A stretch of DNA of 52,354 nt, taken from NCBI GenBank assembly GCA_964626885.1, contig CAZVJA010000010.1, positions 1 through 52,354 on the forward strand, written 5' to 3'. The first letter of the stretch is position 1; every line of letters starts with the position of its first letter. The translations under genes were made by a program, and so were the position numbers. The notes beneath the pieces were generated by a model that had not been told where the DNA came from, searched no databases, and worked only from the letters and a program-made list of their open reading frames with translations. Of this stretch, positions 42,110 through 51,510 are shown piece by piece. The DNA comes from CAZVJA01 sp964626885. GTDB lineage: Bacteria; Planctomycetota; Planctomycetia; Planctomycetales; Planctomycetaceae.

Positions 42110-43636
42110 TTACTTTATTTCCAAAATCTGCCACTGGCCGGGAGCCGAGGGAACAGGCAGTTCCTTGCCGTCAATTTTCAGGACTGCGGCAGCGTGCTCG
42201 CTGCTAAAGTCGGTCCGCCGCGCCAACACGCGATTTCCCAACCGAACGCCGGACACAATTGCCCCCTGTTCCCGAGGGACGTCAAACGAGACCGGTTCGC
42301 CGCGCTCCAGAAATTCCCGATGCTCGAGCGATTTCGCGTAGACCTCGTGAACGAGCCGAACTTCCTCGGGCAGTTCCTTCTGCTGGCACCACAAAAAGAA
42401 GGCGTCGTGCCCACGCAGTAGCATGTGACAGAGGAGTTCCTGGTATTTCTCCGCGCTGAACTGTTTCACGCGCGGGTCGAGTTGCTCCGGCGGTGCGGTG
42501 GTCGTCCAATGCACGAAGCTGATGATGGGAACTTTCGCGGGGGTGTGCTGCCCGGCGTTCGACGCCACCAGTAGCATGTTGTAGAACCAGCGGTAGTCGG
42601 TGTCGGCGAAATCGTACCAGTCGAAGATCGGATACCACGTATACACAACCGGCATCGCGAATGTGTAGCCGGTCCGCTCGAACTCCGGGAACCAGTCCCG
42701 GTAGCGGGCTTTCTGATCGGCTTTGACCGGCATGCCGTCCGTCGGCGGCGTTTCAAAGTAGTCGTACCAGTAGCGATAACCGTCGTGCGGATAGACGGCG
42801 TAATTACCGACGAGTGCCCGTGGAAAATATCGCGTGACATTGTCGCCAAACGCCGATCTCTGCATCTCGCTGCGGATCAGACGGAGTTCCTTCTGGAATG
42901 AACGGAAATCGTCGATCCGTGGAAGATGTTCACGGCAGCGTCGGCAGCGCTTTGAAGCGGCCCACGCCCCGTTCCATTCGATCGGCCCGTCGATCTCCCA
43001 ATCCGCGAAAGCAAAATCGACCGCAATCTTCCGCTCGGAGTAATTCCGCAGGAAGTACTCGACCTGCTCCTTCATGATCGGAAATCGATATTGCACGCTG
43101 AAGGGGCAACCCATCTTCGCGCCGGGAGAAAATGAGTCGTCGAAGAACGGCTGACCACCAACGTCGATGTGCGCTGTTCGCTCTTCGCCGTTGAAGAAGC
43201 CCTGCAGACAGGAGGTCGCGTTGACGTTGACCCCCAACCCGAGCTTCTGTTGCAGCCCACCGACGCGCAATCCTTCGGCGAGCGAATCGGCCTTGTTTCC
43301 GTAGCTCCACTCCACCGAGATCGCGATGCCGCGTTCTTCGAGCAGCCGAAGCACCTGTTCGCTGCGCGCGTCGCTGAGCCCCTTGAGTCCGTTTGAGATC
43401 GGTAGAATGTAGAAAGGCAGCCGTCCGCCGCGCGGATGCGTCAGGGGTGCGGTGTTTGCCAGTACAACACGCAGGTTCTCCGGGAGGTCGCGCAAATCCG
43501 CGGTTACCGACTGAGTTGCGGGGGATCCCTCTGCAGCATGACTTTGTGAATCCGAGGTTCTGAGAAAAACGACGATCACAACCGCGAACAGATGCCCGGA
43601 AAGGGCAAGAGCCCGCGTGGATGCAAATCGCCGCAT
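42110..43636 (-). CDS. Secreted glycosidase-like protein of unknown family
   Basis: A 508-residue protein with an N-terminal hydrophobic signal (about residues 8-24). The middle contains FAFADWEIDGPIEWNGAW, CRRCREHLPRIDDFRSFQKEL, and VYTWYPIFDWYDFADTDYRWFY. Aromatic-rich strands suggest a TIM barrel. Conserved in planctomycetes; no specific family recognised. ATG at 43636 follows GGGAG at seven bases; the frame continues upstream to 43990 without evidence. 26 bases separate it from the next gene. Confidence 0.65.
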   Translation of the reverse strand: MRRFASTRALALSGHLFAVVIVVFLRTSDSQSHAAEGSPATQSVTADLRDLPENLRVVLANTAPLTHPRGGRLPFYILPISNGLKGLSDARSEQVLRLLEERGIAISVEWSYGNKADSLAEGLRVGGLQQKLGLGVNVNATSCLQGFFNGEERTAHIDVGGQPFFDDSFSPGAKMGCPFSVQYRFPIMKEQVEYFLRNYSERKIAVDFAFADWEIDGPIEWNGAWAASKRCRRCREHLPRIDDFRSFQKELRLIRSEMQRSAFGDNVTRYFPRALVGNYAVYPHDGYRYWYDYFETPPTDGMPVKADQKARYRDWFPEFERTGYTFAMPVVYTWYPIFDWYDFADTDYRWFYNMLLVASNAGQHTPAKVPIISFVHWTTTAPPEQLDPRVKQFSAEKYQELLCHMLLRGHDAFFLWCQQKELPEEVRLVHEVYAKSLEHREFLERGEPVSFDVPREQGAIVSGVRLGNRVLARRTDFSSEHAAAVLKIDGKELPVPSAPGQWQILEIK

Positions 43637-44021
43637 TAGAGAAGCTCCCGTACGCTGATTCACCCTGGAGATGGCCCCAGCGTACAGCACATCTTGCGTC
43701 GAGTGCAAATCCCGGCACGGTTGGCTTGCAGCCGGGGCAGTTGGTTCGATCCCGGCGATCCCATCGTCATATCCGCTACAACCGGGTGGTAAGTCGGGCA
43801 GTTGCCCTGTCGCGGCGGATTCTCCCCGGATAGAACGGTCCATCCCCCGCAGTGACCTAAGTTTTCCTGTGGTTCTCGTGGAGAAAGCAGATTCCCTGCG
43901 ATCTCCGCACGATGACGGTGATGATAATTGCGGGAGTCCCGAACTTTTCGCCGTCGTGGCACGTCCCGCCGGCTGTTTTTCCCACAGCATGTTTTTACAC
44001 GAGAAAATTTCGGAACGACTG

Positions 44022-45185
44022 ATGTCGATGGACTCGCGGAACCGAGTTGTAACACTTGAAGCGTCGCTGGAAACCGAGCCGAACGTCCCGGTGCAGCCCG
44101 CGGCCGAACCATACGAGATTGACGCTCTCCAGGTCGTTCAAGACATGCGACAATCATCGACTGCCGGCACTCGCCGAGTTCCCGATATCGGGCTCGAATG
44201 TGGTGTCGATTGGGTTCCACAAAACGAACGAATTCCGACACTGGTCCCTGCTTGTCCCGTCTGTCGCGGTCGTGAAGCAATGCCGACATTCGCGATCGAG
44301 GGGCTCGACTATCGGCTTGTCACCTGCACGGTTTGCGGGCTCGGCCGCTTGAATCCGCTGCCCGATCCGGAGACGATCCGCAGCTTTTATCCGCCGGAAT
44401 ATTATGGAGTCACCGGCGCAAAGTTCGTGCCGATGGTCGAAAAGCTCATCAGAATCGTCGGCGCGCGGCAAGCACGGGCAATTACGCATGGACTTGTTCC
44501 GGGCAGCCGCGTGCTCGACATCGGCTGCGGGCGTGGGGTGTTGCTCAGTTCGCTTGCCGATCGCGGTTTTGAAGCGCATGGGTTTGAGATCAGCGAAACA
44601 GCTGCTGCCGGGGCCGACCCGCGGGCGCACATTCGAGTGGCATCCAGCCTGCACGAAGCTGGCTATCGCACCCGATTCTTCGATGCAGTCGTCTTATGGC
44701 ACGTGCTGGAGCATCTTCCCGACCCACGCGAAACGCTGACTGAGATTCGTCGCATCATGCGGCGCGGTGGACGCCTCGCGGTCGCGGTGCCGAACTTTTC
44801 GAGTGTTCAGGCACGATGGTCCGGGCCGGCTTGGTTTCATCTCGATCTACCGCGCCACTTGTACCATTTTCCGAAAGAAGCCCTCGGCCGGTTGCTCAGC
44901 GAATGCGGTTTTGAGTGCGCCAGCGAACATCACTTCTCGCTGCGGCAGAATCCGTTCGGGTGGGTGCAGAGCGCGCTCAACCGGTCGCCCGAACTTCCGA
45001 GAAACGGGCTCTATACGTTGCTGAAACAACGAGGCGGCGAACGGGAATTGCCATTCGATGCCGTCACTCGCTCCCGCCTGCGAATGGCATACATGCTGGG
45101 AATGCCGGTGGCGCTTGCGGCCAGTATCGTCGAGTCGCTGTTCCGCAGCGGGGCTTCGGTCTGCATGATGGCTGTGGCCCGCTAG
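44022..45185 (+). CDS. Class I SAM-dependent methyltransferase with N-terminal zinc-ribbon
   Basis: A 387-residue protein. CPVCRGRE and CTVCGLGRLNPLP near residues 76-115 form a four-cysteine module like those preceding sugar methyltransferases. The Rossmann fold follows: VLDIGCGRGVLL (motif I), FDAVVLWHVLEHLPDP and GGRLAVAVPNFSS. Typical of methyltransferases that act on cell-surface sugars. Start uncertain: ATG at 44022, 44028 or 43989. A short hydrophobic helix is near the C-terminus. Confidence 0.85.
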   Translation: MSMDSRNRVVTLEASLETEPNVPVQPAAEPYEIDALQVVQDMRQSSTAGTRRVPDIGLECGVDWVPQNERIPTLVPACPVCRGREAMPTFAIEGLDYRLVTCTVCGLGRLNPLPDPETIRSFYPPEYYGVTGAKFVPMVEKLIRIVGARQARAITHGLVPGSRVLDIGCGRGVLLSSLADRGFEAHGFEISETAAAGADPRAHIRVASSLHEAGYRTRFFDAVVLWHVLEHLPDPRETLTEIRRIMRRGGRLAVAVPNFSSVQARWSGPAWFHLDLPRHLYHFPKEALGRLLSECGFECASEHHFSLRQNPFGWVQSALNRSPELPRNGLYTLLKQRGGERELPFDAVTRSRLRMAYMLGMPVALAASIVESLFRSGASVCMMAVAR

Positions 45186-45396
45186 AGTCGAGCCGACGAA
45201 TCGCCGATTCTCCTCGGAACCGACGTTCTTCCTATCCCCCGAACTTCGTCGCTGGTGTCGGGTTGGTTCTTGCCCGGTCAACCGCTCACTGCGAACAGAT
45301 GCTCTTACGGATTGACGTGGTCCCCCTCGAAACGGAGAATTCTCACGGCGGCAGGACGCCCAGGTAAGCCGATTCGAAATCGCAAAAGGAATCGAC

Positions 45397-47145
45397 ATGG
45401 CAGCACGTAAGACATCGAGGAGCAAACGCCCGACGTCCCGTTCAGGCTCCAACGGCCCGCGGAGAAGATCCGCAACGCAGGTCCGCGCCTCGCGAGCCGG
45501 GAAGAAAAACGGGAAACCGCAGACGATCGGCAACTACCTGATCGAACGGTTGATAGACTACGGCCTGAAGGACATCTTCGGCATCCCCGGCGATTTCGTG
45601 CTGCAGTTCTACGGAATGCTCGAAGAGAGTCCGATTCGCGTCATCGGTACGACGCGCGAAGACTGCGCCGGTTACGCCGCGGACGGCTATGCCCGCGTGC
45701 ACGGCCTGGGGGCGGTCTGTGTGACCTATTGCGTCGGAGGTCTGAGCCTGTGTAACTCCATCGCCGGTGCCTACGCTGAAAAATCTCCGGTTATCGTCAT
45801 CAGCGGCGCGCCTGGTATGGAAGAGCGGCGGGCCGATCCGTTGCTCCACCACCGTGTGCGAGATTTCAACACGCAACGGGAAGTGTTCGAGAAAATCACG
45901 GTCGCGTCCGCTTCGCTGGATGATCCGTTGACTGCGTTCCGGGAGATCGATCGCTGCCTGGAGGCTGCTGTGCGATACAAGCGGCCTGTCTACCTGGAAC
46001 TACCGCGCGACCGGGTGCATACCCCTTCGGTCTACCCCTACTCGCCCCCTCAGGAAGCCCCTAAGAGCGACAAGCAGGCCCTCCGCGAGTCGATCGCGGA
46101 TGCCGTGGAACTAATCAGCCGCTGCAAGAAGCCTGTGATCATTGCCGGGGTGGAGATTCACCGCTTCAGCCTGAGGCAGGAAGTATTGAAGCTGGCGGAA
46201 AAGCACCAGATCCCGATGTGTGCAACATTGCTGGGAAAATCGGTCGTCAGCGAAAAACACCCGTTGTACCTGGGAGTTTACGAAGGGGCCATGGGACGCG
46301 AATCGGTCCGGAAGTACGTCGAGGAAAGCGATTGCGTGCTGCTCTTGGGCACCTTCATGACCGACATCAACCTCGGCATCTACACAGCCCATCTCGATCC
46401 CGGCAAGTGCATCTACGTTACCAGCGAAAAACTGCGGATTCAGAACCACCACTTCCACGACGTGCTGCTGTCTGACTTTGTAAGAGGGCTTGCAAGGGCG
46501 GAATTCAAAGCCCCGGTCCGTCCTCTGCTTCCGCCGAAATCCGCTGTGGAGGAGAAATTTGAACCACGAGCGGATGAACCCGTCACCATCAAACGTCTCT
46601 TCATGCGCATCAACGAGATGTTGGGCGAAAACATGGTGGTCGTCGCCGATGTCGGGGATTCGCTCTTTGCCGCATCGGATCTGACGATTTACAAGCACAC
46701 CGAATTCGTGGCGCCGGCCTATTACACGTCGATGGGCTTCGCCATCCCCGCGGCGGTGGGAGTGCAGGTGGCCAATGCCAAGCTGCGGCCGCTTGTCCTC
46801 GTGGGTGACGGAGCCTTCCAGATGACCTGCCTGGAGTTATCCACGGCCGTCAAGCACGGCTTCAATCCGATCGTGCTCGTGCTCAATAACAAAGGCTACA
46901 CCACCGAGCGATTCCTGCAGGAGGGGCCGTTCAACGATATCCCGAACTGGAACTACCACCGACTGCCGGATCTAGTCGGCGGCGGCTGGGGATTTGAAGT
47001 CCACACCGAGGCCGACCTCGATCAGGCTCTCAATGCGGCCATCGCGAATCAGGAAACATTCAGCCTGCTGAACATTCATCTCGACCCCCACGACACGAGC
47101 CCCGCTCTCGAACGACTGGCGAAACGCCTCTCAAAACGGCTGTGA
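45397..47145 (+). CDS. Thiamine-diphosphate decarboxylase (pyruvate/indolepyruvate type)
   Basis: A 582-residue ThDP enzyme. Catalytic Glu is E88 (TTREDCAGYAADGYAR); the His-His pair H151-H152 (LLHHRVRDF) is typical of pyruvate and indolepyruvate decarboxylases; the ThDP-binding GDG motif is at 470-472, ending in LNNKGYTTE. It decarboxylates a 2-keto acid to an aldehyde; the substrate is not predictable. The first 40 residues are a Lys/Arg/Ser-rich extension that such enzymes usually lack. ATG at 45397 is the only in-frame start before the core. Confidence 0.9.
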   Translation: MAARKTSRSKRPTSRSGSNGPRRRSATQVRASRAGKKNGKPQTIGNYLIERLIDYGLKDIFGIPGDFVLQFYGMLEESPIRVIGTTREDCAGYAADGYARVHGLGAVCVTYCVGGLSLCNSIAGAYAEKSPVIVISGAPGMEERRADPLLHHRVRDFNTQREVFEKITVASASLDDPLTAFREIDRCLEAAVRYKRPVYLELPRDRVHTPSVYPYSPPQEAPKSDKQALRESIADAVELISRCKKPVIIAGVEIHRFSLRQEVLKLAEKHQIPMCATLLGKSVVSEKHPLYLGVYEGAMGRESVRKYVEESDCVLLLGTFMTDINLGIYTAHLDPGKCIYVTSEKLRIQNHHFHDVLLSDFVRGLARAEFKAPVRPLLPPKSAVEEKFEPRADEPVTIKRLFMRINEMLGENMVVVADVGDSLFAASDLTIYKHTEFVAPAYYTSMGFAIPAAVGVQVANAKLRPLVLVGDGAFQMTCLELSTAVKHGFNPIVLVLNNKGYTTERFLQEGPFNDIPNWNYHRLPDLVGGGWGFEVHTEADLDQALNAAIANQETFSLLNIHLDPHDTSPALERLAKRLSKRL

Positions 47146-47188
47146 GGTTCGTCAGGTTTGCAAACCGTGATGAATCAAACAGGAACGG

Positions 47189-47956
47189 TCAACGCCCCAC
47201 TTGATGGAGTTGCTTGACGACTCCGTCGAGAAAGTCCGCGAGCCTTTCGGCGGCGTTGTGGGCTGCTTCGCGCATCTTCCACATTTCCTTGACGCTGCCA
47301 GGGCGTTTCCACGCCGCTCCGAGCGCCGCACCAAATCGCACCGTTCCTGTCGAGCCGACGAGCGACAGGATCTCCGGCGGCAAATCGGCTGAAAGGTCAT
47401 CGGTGATGACACGGACCGCCAGAAAGCGGATGTTTCTTTCCCGGCAAACCTGTGCGACCGCGAGACTCTCCATATCGACCGCGATGGCCGAATACTGGTC
47501 GGCGAGTATCTTCTTCTCGTCGACATGCCGCACCATATTGTCAGCCGTGAGAATCCGCCCCACATGTAAACCCGACTTGGGCTCGGCCGGAAGTTTGAGG
47601 TCGATCGTCAGTTCCTGGCCGTGTGTGTCGACGATGGAATTCGCCATCACGATGTCGCCGAGCTTTACCTCCGGAACTAGCGCACCAGAGAACCCACAGG
47701 ACAACACCCACGGCGGCGAATGCGCGTCGAGCACGGCTTGAGTAGCACGCCGCGCTCGAGAGAATCCCATACCGGCCTGCGCGACGACGATGCGAATGTT
47801 GTCGTACCTTCCGCCGCGAAAGACAAAATCCTCCCCGGTATATTTGCGAACACGGTCACAGCGGTCGAGAAAGGCTCCCAGCTCCAGCGGCAAAGCGCAG
47901 ACGATGCCGATGTCGGCATGCGCGGTGTCGGTGTTACCGGGGGGGCCCTCAGCCAT
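47189..47956 (-). CDS. Phosphorylase-superfamily nucleosidase (MTA/SAH-like)
   Basis: A 255-residue PNP_UDP_1 protein: IGIVCALPLELGAF, QAGMGFSRARRA, LSCGFSGALVPEVKLGDIV, and AVDMESLAVAQVC with the purine-ribose Glu. RVITDD supplies the catalytic Asp. Resembles MTA/SAH nucleosidases and futalosine hydrolases. ATG at 47956 overlaps the serC stop by 8 bases (ATGGCTGA), so it is translationally coupled to serC. Confidence 0.85.
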   Translation of the reverse strand: MAEGPPGNTDTAHADIGIVCALPLELGAFLDRCDRVRKYTGEDFVFRGGRYDNIRIVVAQAGMGFSRARRATQAVLDAHSPPWVLSCGFSGALVPEVKLGDIVMANSIVDTHGQELTIDLKLPAEPKSGLHVGRILTADNMVRHVDEKKILADQYSAIAVDMESLAVAQVCRERNIRFLAVRVITDDLSADLPPEILSLVGSTGTVRFGAALGAAWKRPGSVKEMWKMREAAHNAAERLADFLDGVVKQLHQVGR

Positions 47957-49031
47957 GTTCCGCCTCAAAGCGGCGCAGGAATTCCACAAGCGCGTCAATT
48001 CCGTCGAGTGGAAACGCGTTGTAGATGCTCGCCCGCATGCCGCCGACGCTGCGGTGCCCCTTCAACCCGTCTAGTTTCGCTGCTTTCGCCCCCGCGATGA
48101 ACTTCGCATCGAGCTCGTCGTTGCCGGTGACGAAGGTGACGTTCATCAGTGACCGGCTGTCTTTGTCCGCGGTTGCCTTGAAGAGCTTGCTCTGGTCGAG
48201 AAAACGGTAGAGCCGTCCTGCCTTCTCACGATTATGCTTTTCAATCGCGGAGAGCCCCCCCTGCTGCTTGATCCATTTGAGGACCAGCCCCAGCACGTAG
48301 ATGCCGAACGTCGGCGGCGTGTTGTACATCGAGTCCTCTTTATCGTGCGTGCGGTATTGCAGCATCGTCGGCAGATCGCTCGATCCCCGTTCGATGAGAT
48401 CCTTGCGGATAATAACCATCGTCAGCCCGGATGGACCGAGATTCTTCTGCGCGCCGGCGTAAATTAGACCGTACTTTTTCACGTCGATGGGGCGCGAGAA
48501 GATGTCGCTCGATGCATCACAAACCAGAAAACTTCCGGCGGGAATCTCGGGCTCCGTGAAAAACTCCGTGCCGAAAATCGTGTTATTGGACGTGAAGTGC
48601 ACGTATACGGGCTTGTCGGTGTAGCGGCTCTTTTTTGGGATGTAACAGAAGTTGCGATCTTCGCTGCTAGAGGCGACGTGCACGTTGCCGTACCGCTTGG
48701 CTTCCTTGACCGCTTTCTGCGACCACGATCCGGTGACAAGATAATCGGCCGTCGATTCTTTCGTGAGAAAGTTCATCGGCACCATACAGAACTGCATCGA
48801 GGCCCCTCCTTGCAAGAAGAGGACGCTGTAGTCGTCAGGAATCGAGCCGATCTCACGGCAGAGAGCGACCGTCTCTTCATAGACAGCTAGAAAGGCCTTC
48901 CCTCGGTGGGAATGCTCCAGAATGCCAATGCCGGTATTTCCCAGCGACAACAGGTTTTCGCGGGCTTCTTCGAGTACGGAAACGGGCAACACCGCCGGTC
49001 CGGCCGAGAAGTTGTAGATCCGTTCAGTCAT
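47949..49031 (-). CDS. serC: Phosphoserine aminotransferase
   Basis: A 360-residue PLP enzyme of serine synthesis. YNFSAGPAVLP at the N-terminus, LFLQGGASMQF, DASSDIFSRP and YAGAQKNLGPSG with PLP lysine K196, plus the GHRSVGGMRASIYNA C-terminal block. Converts 3-phosphohydroxypyruvate and glutamate to phosphoserine. ATG at 49031 follows GGAG at nine bases. It overlaps the downstream nucleosidase gene. Confidence 0.96.
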   Translation of the reverse strand: MTERIYNFSAGPAVLPVSVLEEARENLLSLGNTGIGILEHSHRGKAFLAVYEETVALCREIGSIPDDYSVLFLQGGASMQFCMVPMNFLTKESTADYLVTGSWSQKAVKEAKRYGNVHVASSSEDRNFCYIPKKSRYTDKPVYVHFTSNNTIFGTEFFTEPEIPAGSFLVCDASSDIFSRPIDVKKYGLIYAGAQKNLGPSGLTMVIIRKDLIERGSSDLPTMLQYRTHDKEDSMYNTPPTFGIYVLGLVLKWIKQQGGLSAIEKHNREKAGRLYRFLDQSKLFKATADKDSRSLMNVTFVTGNDELDAKFIAGAKAAKLDGLKGHRSVGGMRASIYNAFPLDGIDALVEFLRRFEAEHG

Positions 49032-49320
49032 GCGATCAGTCTCCAATGGTTCACAGAACCGTATATCACGGGCGAGAGAGCGTCAATCGTTCCGACAAGT
49101 TGAGCAATCTGGTGGTTCGGACAGACCGGATCAGGCTGTGGGGCAAGCACTTACAAACCGAGTGTGCTGTCTCCATCCCCCGCCGTTCGGTTAGAATTCA
49201 CCCGAAACAATGTGTAAAGCGGAGATGTGTAAGTCCGGCGAATTGTCGGAACTGCCTCAAGCGTAAATCTGACCCAAGGTCTTTTCGCCGATCGCAAGAC
49301 TGTGCCGTGAGGAACTTTTC

Positions 49321-50721
49321 ATGAGCATTCGAGGTCAATGGTTATGGGTTCTGTCGGGCGTCGTCGCGACATTGACTTCAGCGAGCCTTCGTGTCCAGGC
49401 TGACGAGCGCCGCGCGGCGAACAAGGAACGTCGGGCGCCGAACTTCGTGGTGATTCTCGTGGACGACCTGGGTTATGGCGACGTCGGATGCTACGGCAGC
49501 CAAGTGAACAAGACTCCCGAGATCGACCAACTCGCCCGCCGCGGGCTCCGCTGCACCGACTTTCACAGCAACGGTCCGATGTGTTCTCCCACGCGGGCGG
49601 CGCTGCTTACCGGATGTTATCAGCAGCGGTTCGGTAAGGAGTTCGACTTTGCGCTGGGCCCAGAGGAAGGGCGTGACCCCGGCTTACCACTCGAAGCAGT
49701 CACTCTGGCCGAAGTACTCCGGCAATCGGGATATGCCACCGGCCTGTTCGGGAAGTGGCATCTGGGCTTCAAGCCGCCGCAGACGCCAGTCAACCAGGGG
49801 TTCGACGAATTCCGCGGGCTCCTCTCGGGAGATGGCGATCATCACACGCACATCGATCGACGGGGAAAGAAGGACTGGTGGTGGAATGACGATCTGAAAA
49901 TGCAGTCCGGATACACGACCGATCTGATCACCGACCACAGCATTGATTTCATCGAACGGCATCGCAACCGACCGTTCTTCCTCTACCTGGCGCATCTGGC
50001 GATCCACTTCCCCTGGCAGGGTCCAAGCGATCCGCCGCATCGTGTCGAAGGGACGAATTATGGCGACGACAAATGGGGCATCATTCCAAATCGCAAGAAC
50101 GTCGCGCCGCACGTCAAGGCGATGGTCGAAGCCGTCGATCGCAGCGTCGGCCGCGTGATGTCCACTCTGGAAAAGTTGAATCTCGCGGAGAACACACTGG
50201 TGGTCTTCACGTCGGATAACGGGGGATACCTCGACTACGCCTCTGGGGGATTTGAGAACATCTCCAGCAACGGACCGTTCAAGGGGCAGAAGGGAGACGT
50301 GCATGAAGGAGGGCATCGCGTGCCCGCAATCTTCGTTTGGCCGGGGAAGATCGCGGCCGGGACGGTGACCGACCAGACTTTGTTGACGATGGACCTCTTT
50401 CCCACATTTACTCGCTTGGCCGGTGCAAAACTTCCGACGGGACAGAAGCGGGACGGCGTCGATCTCGCGCCCCTGTTATTCGAGCAGACCGCGTTCGCCG
50501 AGCGAACACTATTCTGGCGAAAAGGGGATCTCCGCGCGGTTCGCCGCGGAAAATGGAAGCTGAACCTGAGTGATCGACGGAGCCCGGCGCTCTATACTCT
50601 CGACAAAGACCCCGGCGAAACGACCAACCTCGCGGCCGACCACGAGGATCTGGTGAAGAACCTCACATCCGCTTACGACGCTTGGGAAGCAGACGTAAAC
50701 GGCGGCTACCGGGTGAAATAA
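49321..50721 (+). CDS. Secreted sulfatase (CSPTR active site)
   Basis: A 466-residue type I sulfatase with a signal peptide (about residues 1-27). LVDDLGYGD (D48, D49), formylglycine site CSPTR at 88-92, GKWHLG, SDNGGY and KWKLNL blocks are present. Standard CxPxR motif. Acts on sulfated glycans or similar esters. ATG at 49321 is a good start for the signal peptide. Confidence 0.92.
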   Translation: MSIRGQWLWVLSGVVATLTSASLRVQADERRAANKERRAPNFVVILVDDLGYGDVGCYGSQVNKTPEIDQLARRGLRCTDFHSNGPMCSPTRAALLTGCYQQRFGKEFDFALGPEEGRDPGLPLEAVTLAEVLRQSGYATGLFGKWHLGFKPPQTPVNQGFDEFRGLLSGDGDHHTHIDRRGKKDWWWNDDLKMQSGYTTDLITDHSIDFIERHRNRPFFLYLAHLAIHFPWQGPSDPPHRVEGTNYGDDKWGIIPNRKNVAPHVKAMVEAVDRSVGRVMSTLEKLNLAENTLVVFTSDNGGYLDYASGGFENISSNGPFKGQKGDVHEGGHRVPAIFVWPGKIAAGTVTDQTLLTMDLFPTFTRLAGAKLPTGQKRDGVDLAPLLFEQTAFAERTLFWRKGDLRAVRRGKWKLNLSDRRSPALYTLDKDPGETTNLAADHEDLVKNLTSAYDAWEADVNGGYRVK

Positions 50722-50739
50722 TCCCGTCGCGGTGCCACG

Positions 50740-51336
50740 TCACACGGCGCTGTGACTCACATTCTGTTGCTGAGGGCAACGCGCAGCAATCACCCGTTGG
50801 GCGATACGTCGAGCGATTTCGATCGTCTGCTTATTCCCACTGACGTGGCGCGTGACATACGTCCCCTCAATAATCATGCAGAACTCCTGTGCCAGGGCGA
50901 GCGGATCATCCGCGCCGGCCTCCTGAGCGAGTTCTCGAACAATCTCCTCGATGGCTTGCTTGTTCTTCGCAGCCAGGACATGCGCCGGCTCGTGCGGCAG
51001 CGGAAACTCGATGGCCGCATTGACGAAGATGCACCCATGAAAATCATCGGACTCAATGACGTGATCGACGACGTCGAGCACGGCATGCAGCCGGCCCATC
51101 GCGGAAGGGCCCCCCCGCTCGCAGATCATGGTGCGAAATATCTCTTGAGCCCAGGCGTGCTGCGTTTCCAGAGCCGCGATCATCAGGTCATCCTTGCTCT
51201 CGAAGTGCTTGTAGAACGCCGTTTTGCTGATTCCCACGTCTTTCAGAATCTGGTCGATCCCAACGCTGCGAAATCCATCGCGGTAAAAGCGGCGGATGGC
51301 CGCCTCCACAAGGCGTTGACGCGTCGGGCTTTTCAT
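50740..51336 (-). CDS. TetR-family transcriptional repressor
   Basis: A 198-residue TetR regulator. The helix-turn-helix at residues about 10-55 includes FRSVGIDQILKDVGISKTAFYKHFESKDDL. The C-terminal ligand domain resembles the TetR_C_16-like/YcdC group. It is divergent from the methyltransferase gene, and a perfect palindrome lies between them. It probably represses both genes; inducer unknown. Confidence 0.92.
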   Translation of the reverse strand: MKSPTRQRLVEAAIRRFYRDGFRSVGIDQILKDVGISKTAFYKHFESKDDLMIAALETQHAWAQEIFRTMICERGGPSAMGRLHAVLDVVDHVIESDDFHGCIFVNAAIEFPLPHEPAHVLAAKNKQAIEEIVRELAQEAGADDPLALAQEFCMIIEGTYVTRHVSGNKQTIEIARRIAQRVIAARCPQQQNVSHSAV

Positions 51337-51363
51337 CGGGCACTCCGGTGACAGAATGAATGA

Positions 51364-51382
51364 GGTTGACTACAAGTCAACC
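51364..51382. promoter_or_regulatory. Palindromic TetR operator
   Basis: GGTTGACT and AGTCAACC are perfect inverted 8-bp arms around ACA. A second half-site AAGTCAAC lies at 51397-51404, 23 bases away, with a weaker left half. Position is right for a dimeric TetR regulator, between its own gene and the divergent methyltransferase gene. Confidence 0.75.
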
Positions 51383-51510
51383 TGGAAGTGTACCACAAGT
51401 CAACTTTTCAACACTCCAGTGCGGACGATAATCGTGTCGTACGACGAGCACAAAAGAGGGCTTTTCGTCACGGTCTGATCCGCGTTCCTGGCACTTTCGG
51501 AGGATTTGAA

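Noticed and set aside
51388..51510. Longer methyltransferase start
   Set aside because: It would cross part of the operator region, has no ribosome-binding site, and adds residues unlike the family; ATG at 51511 has GGAGG.
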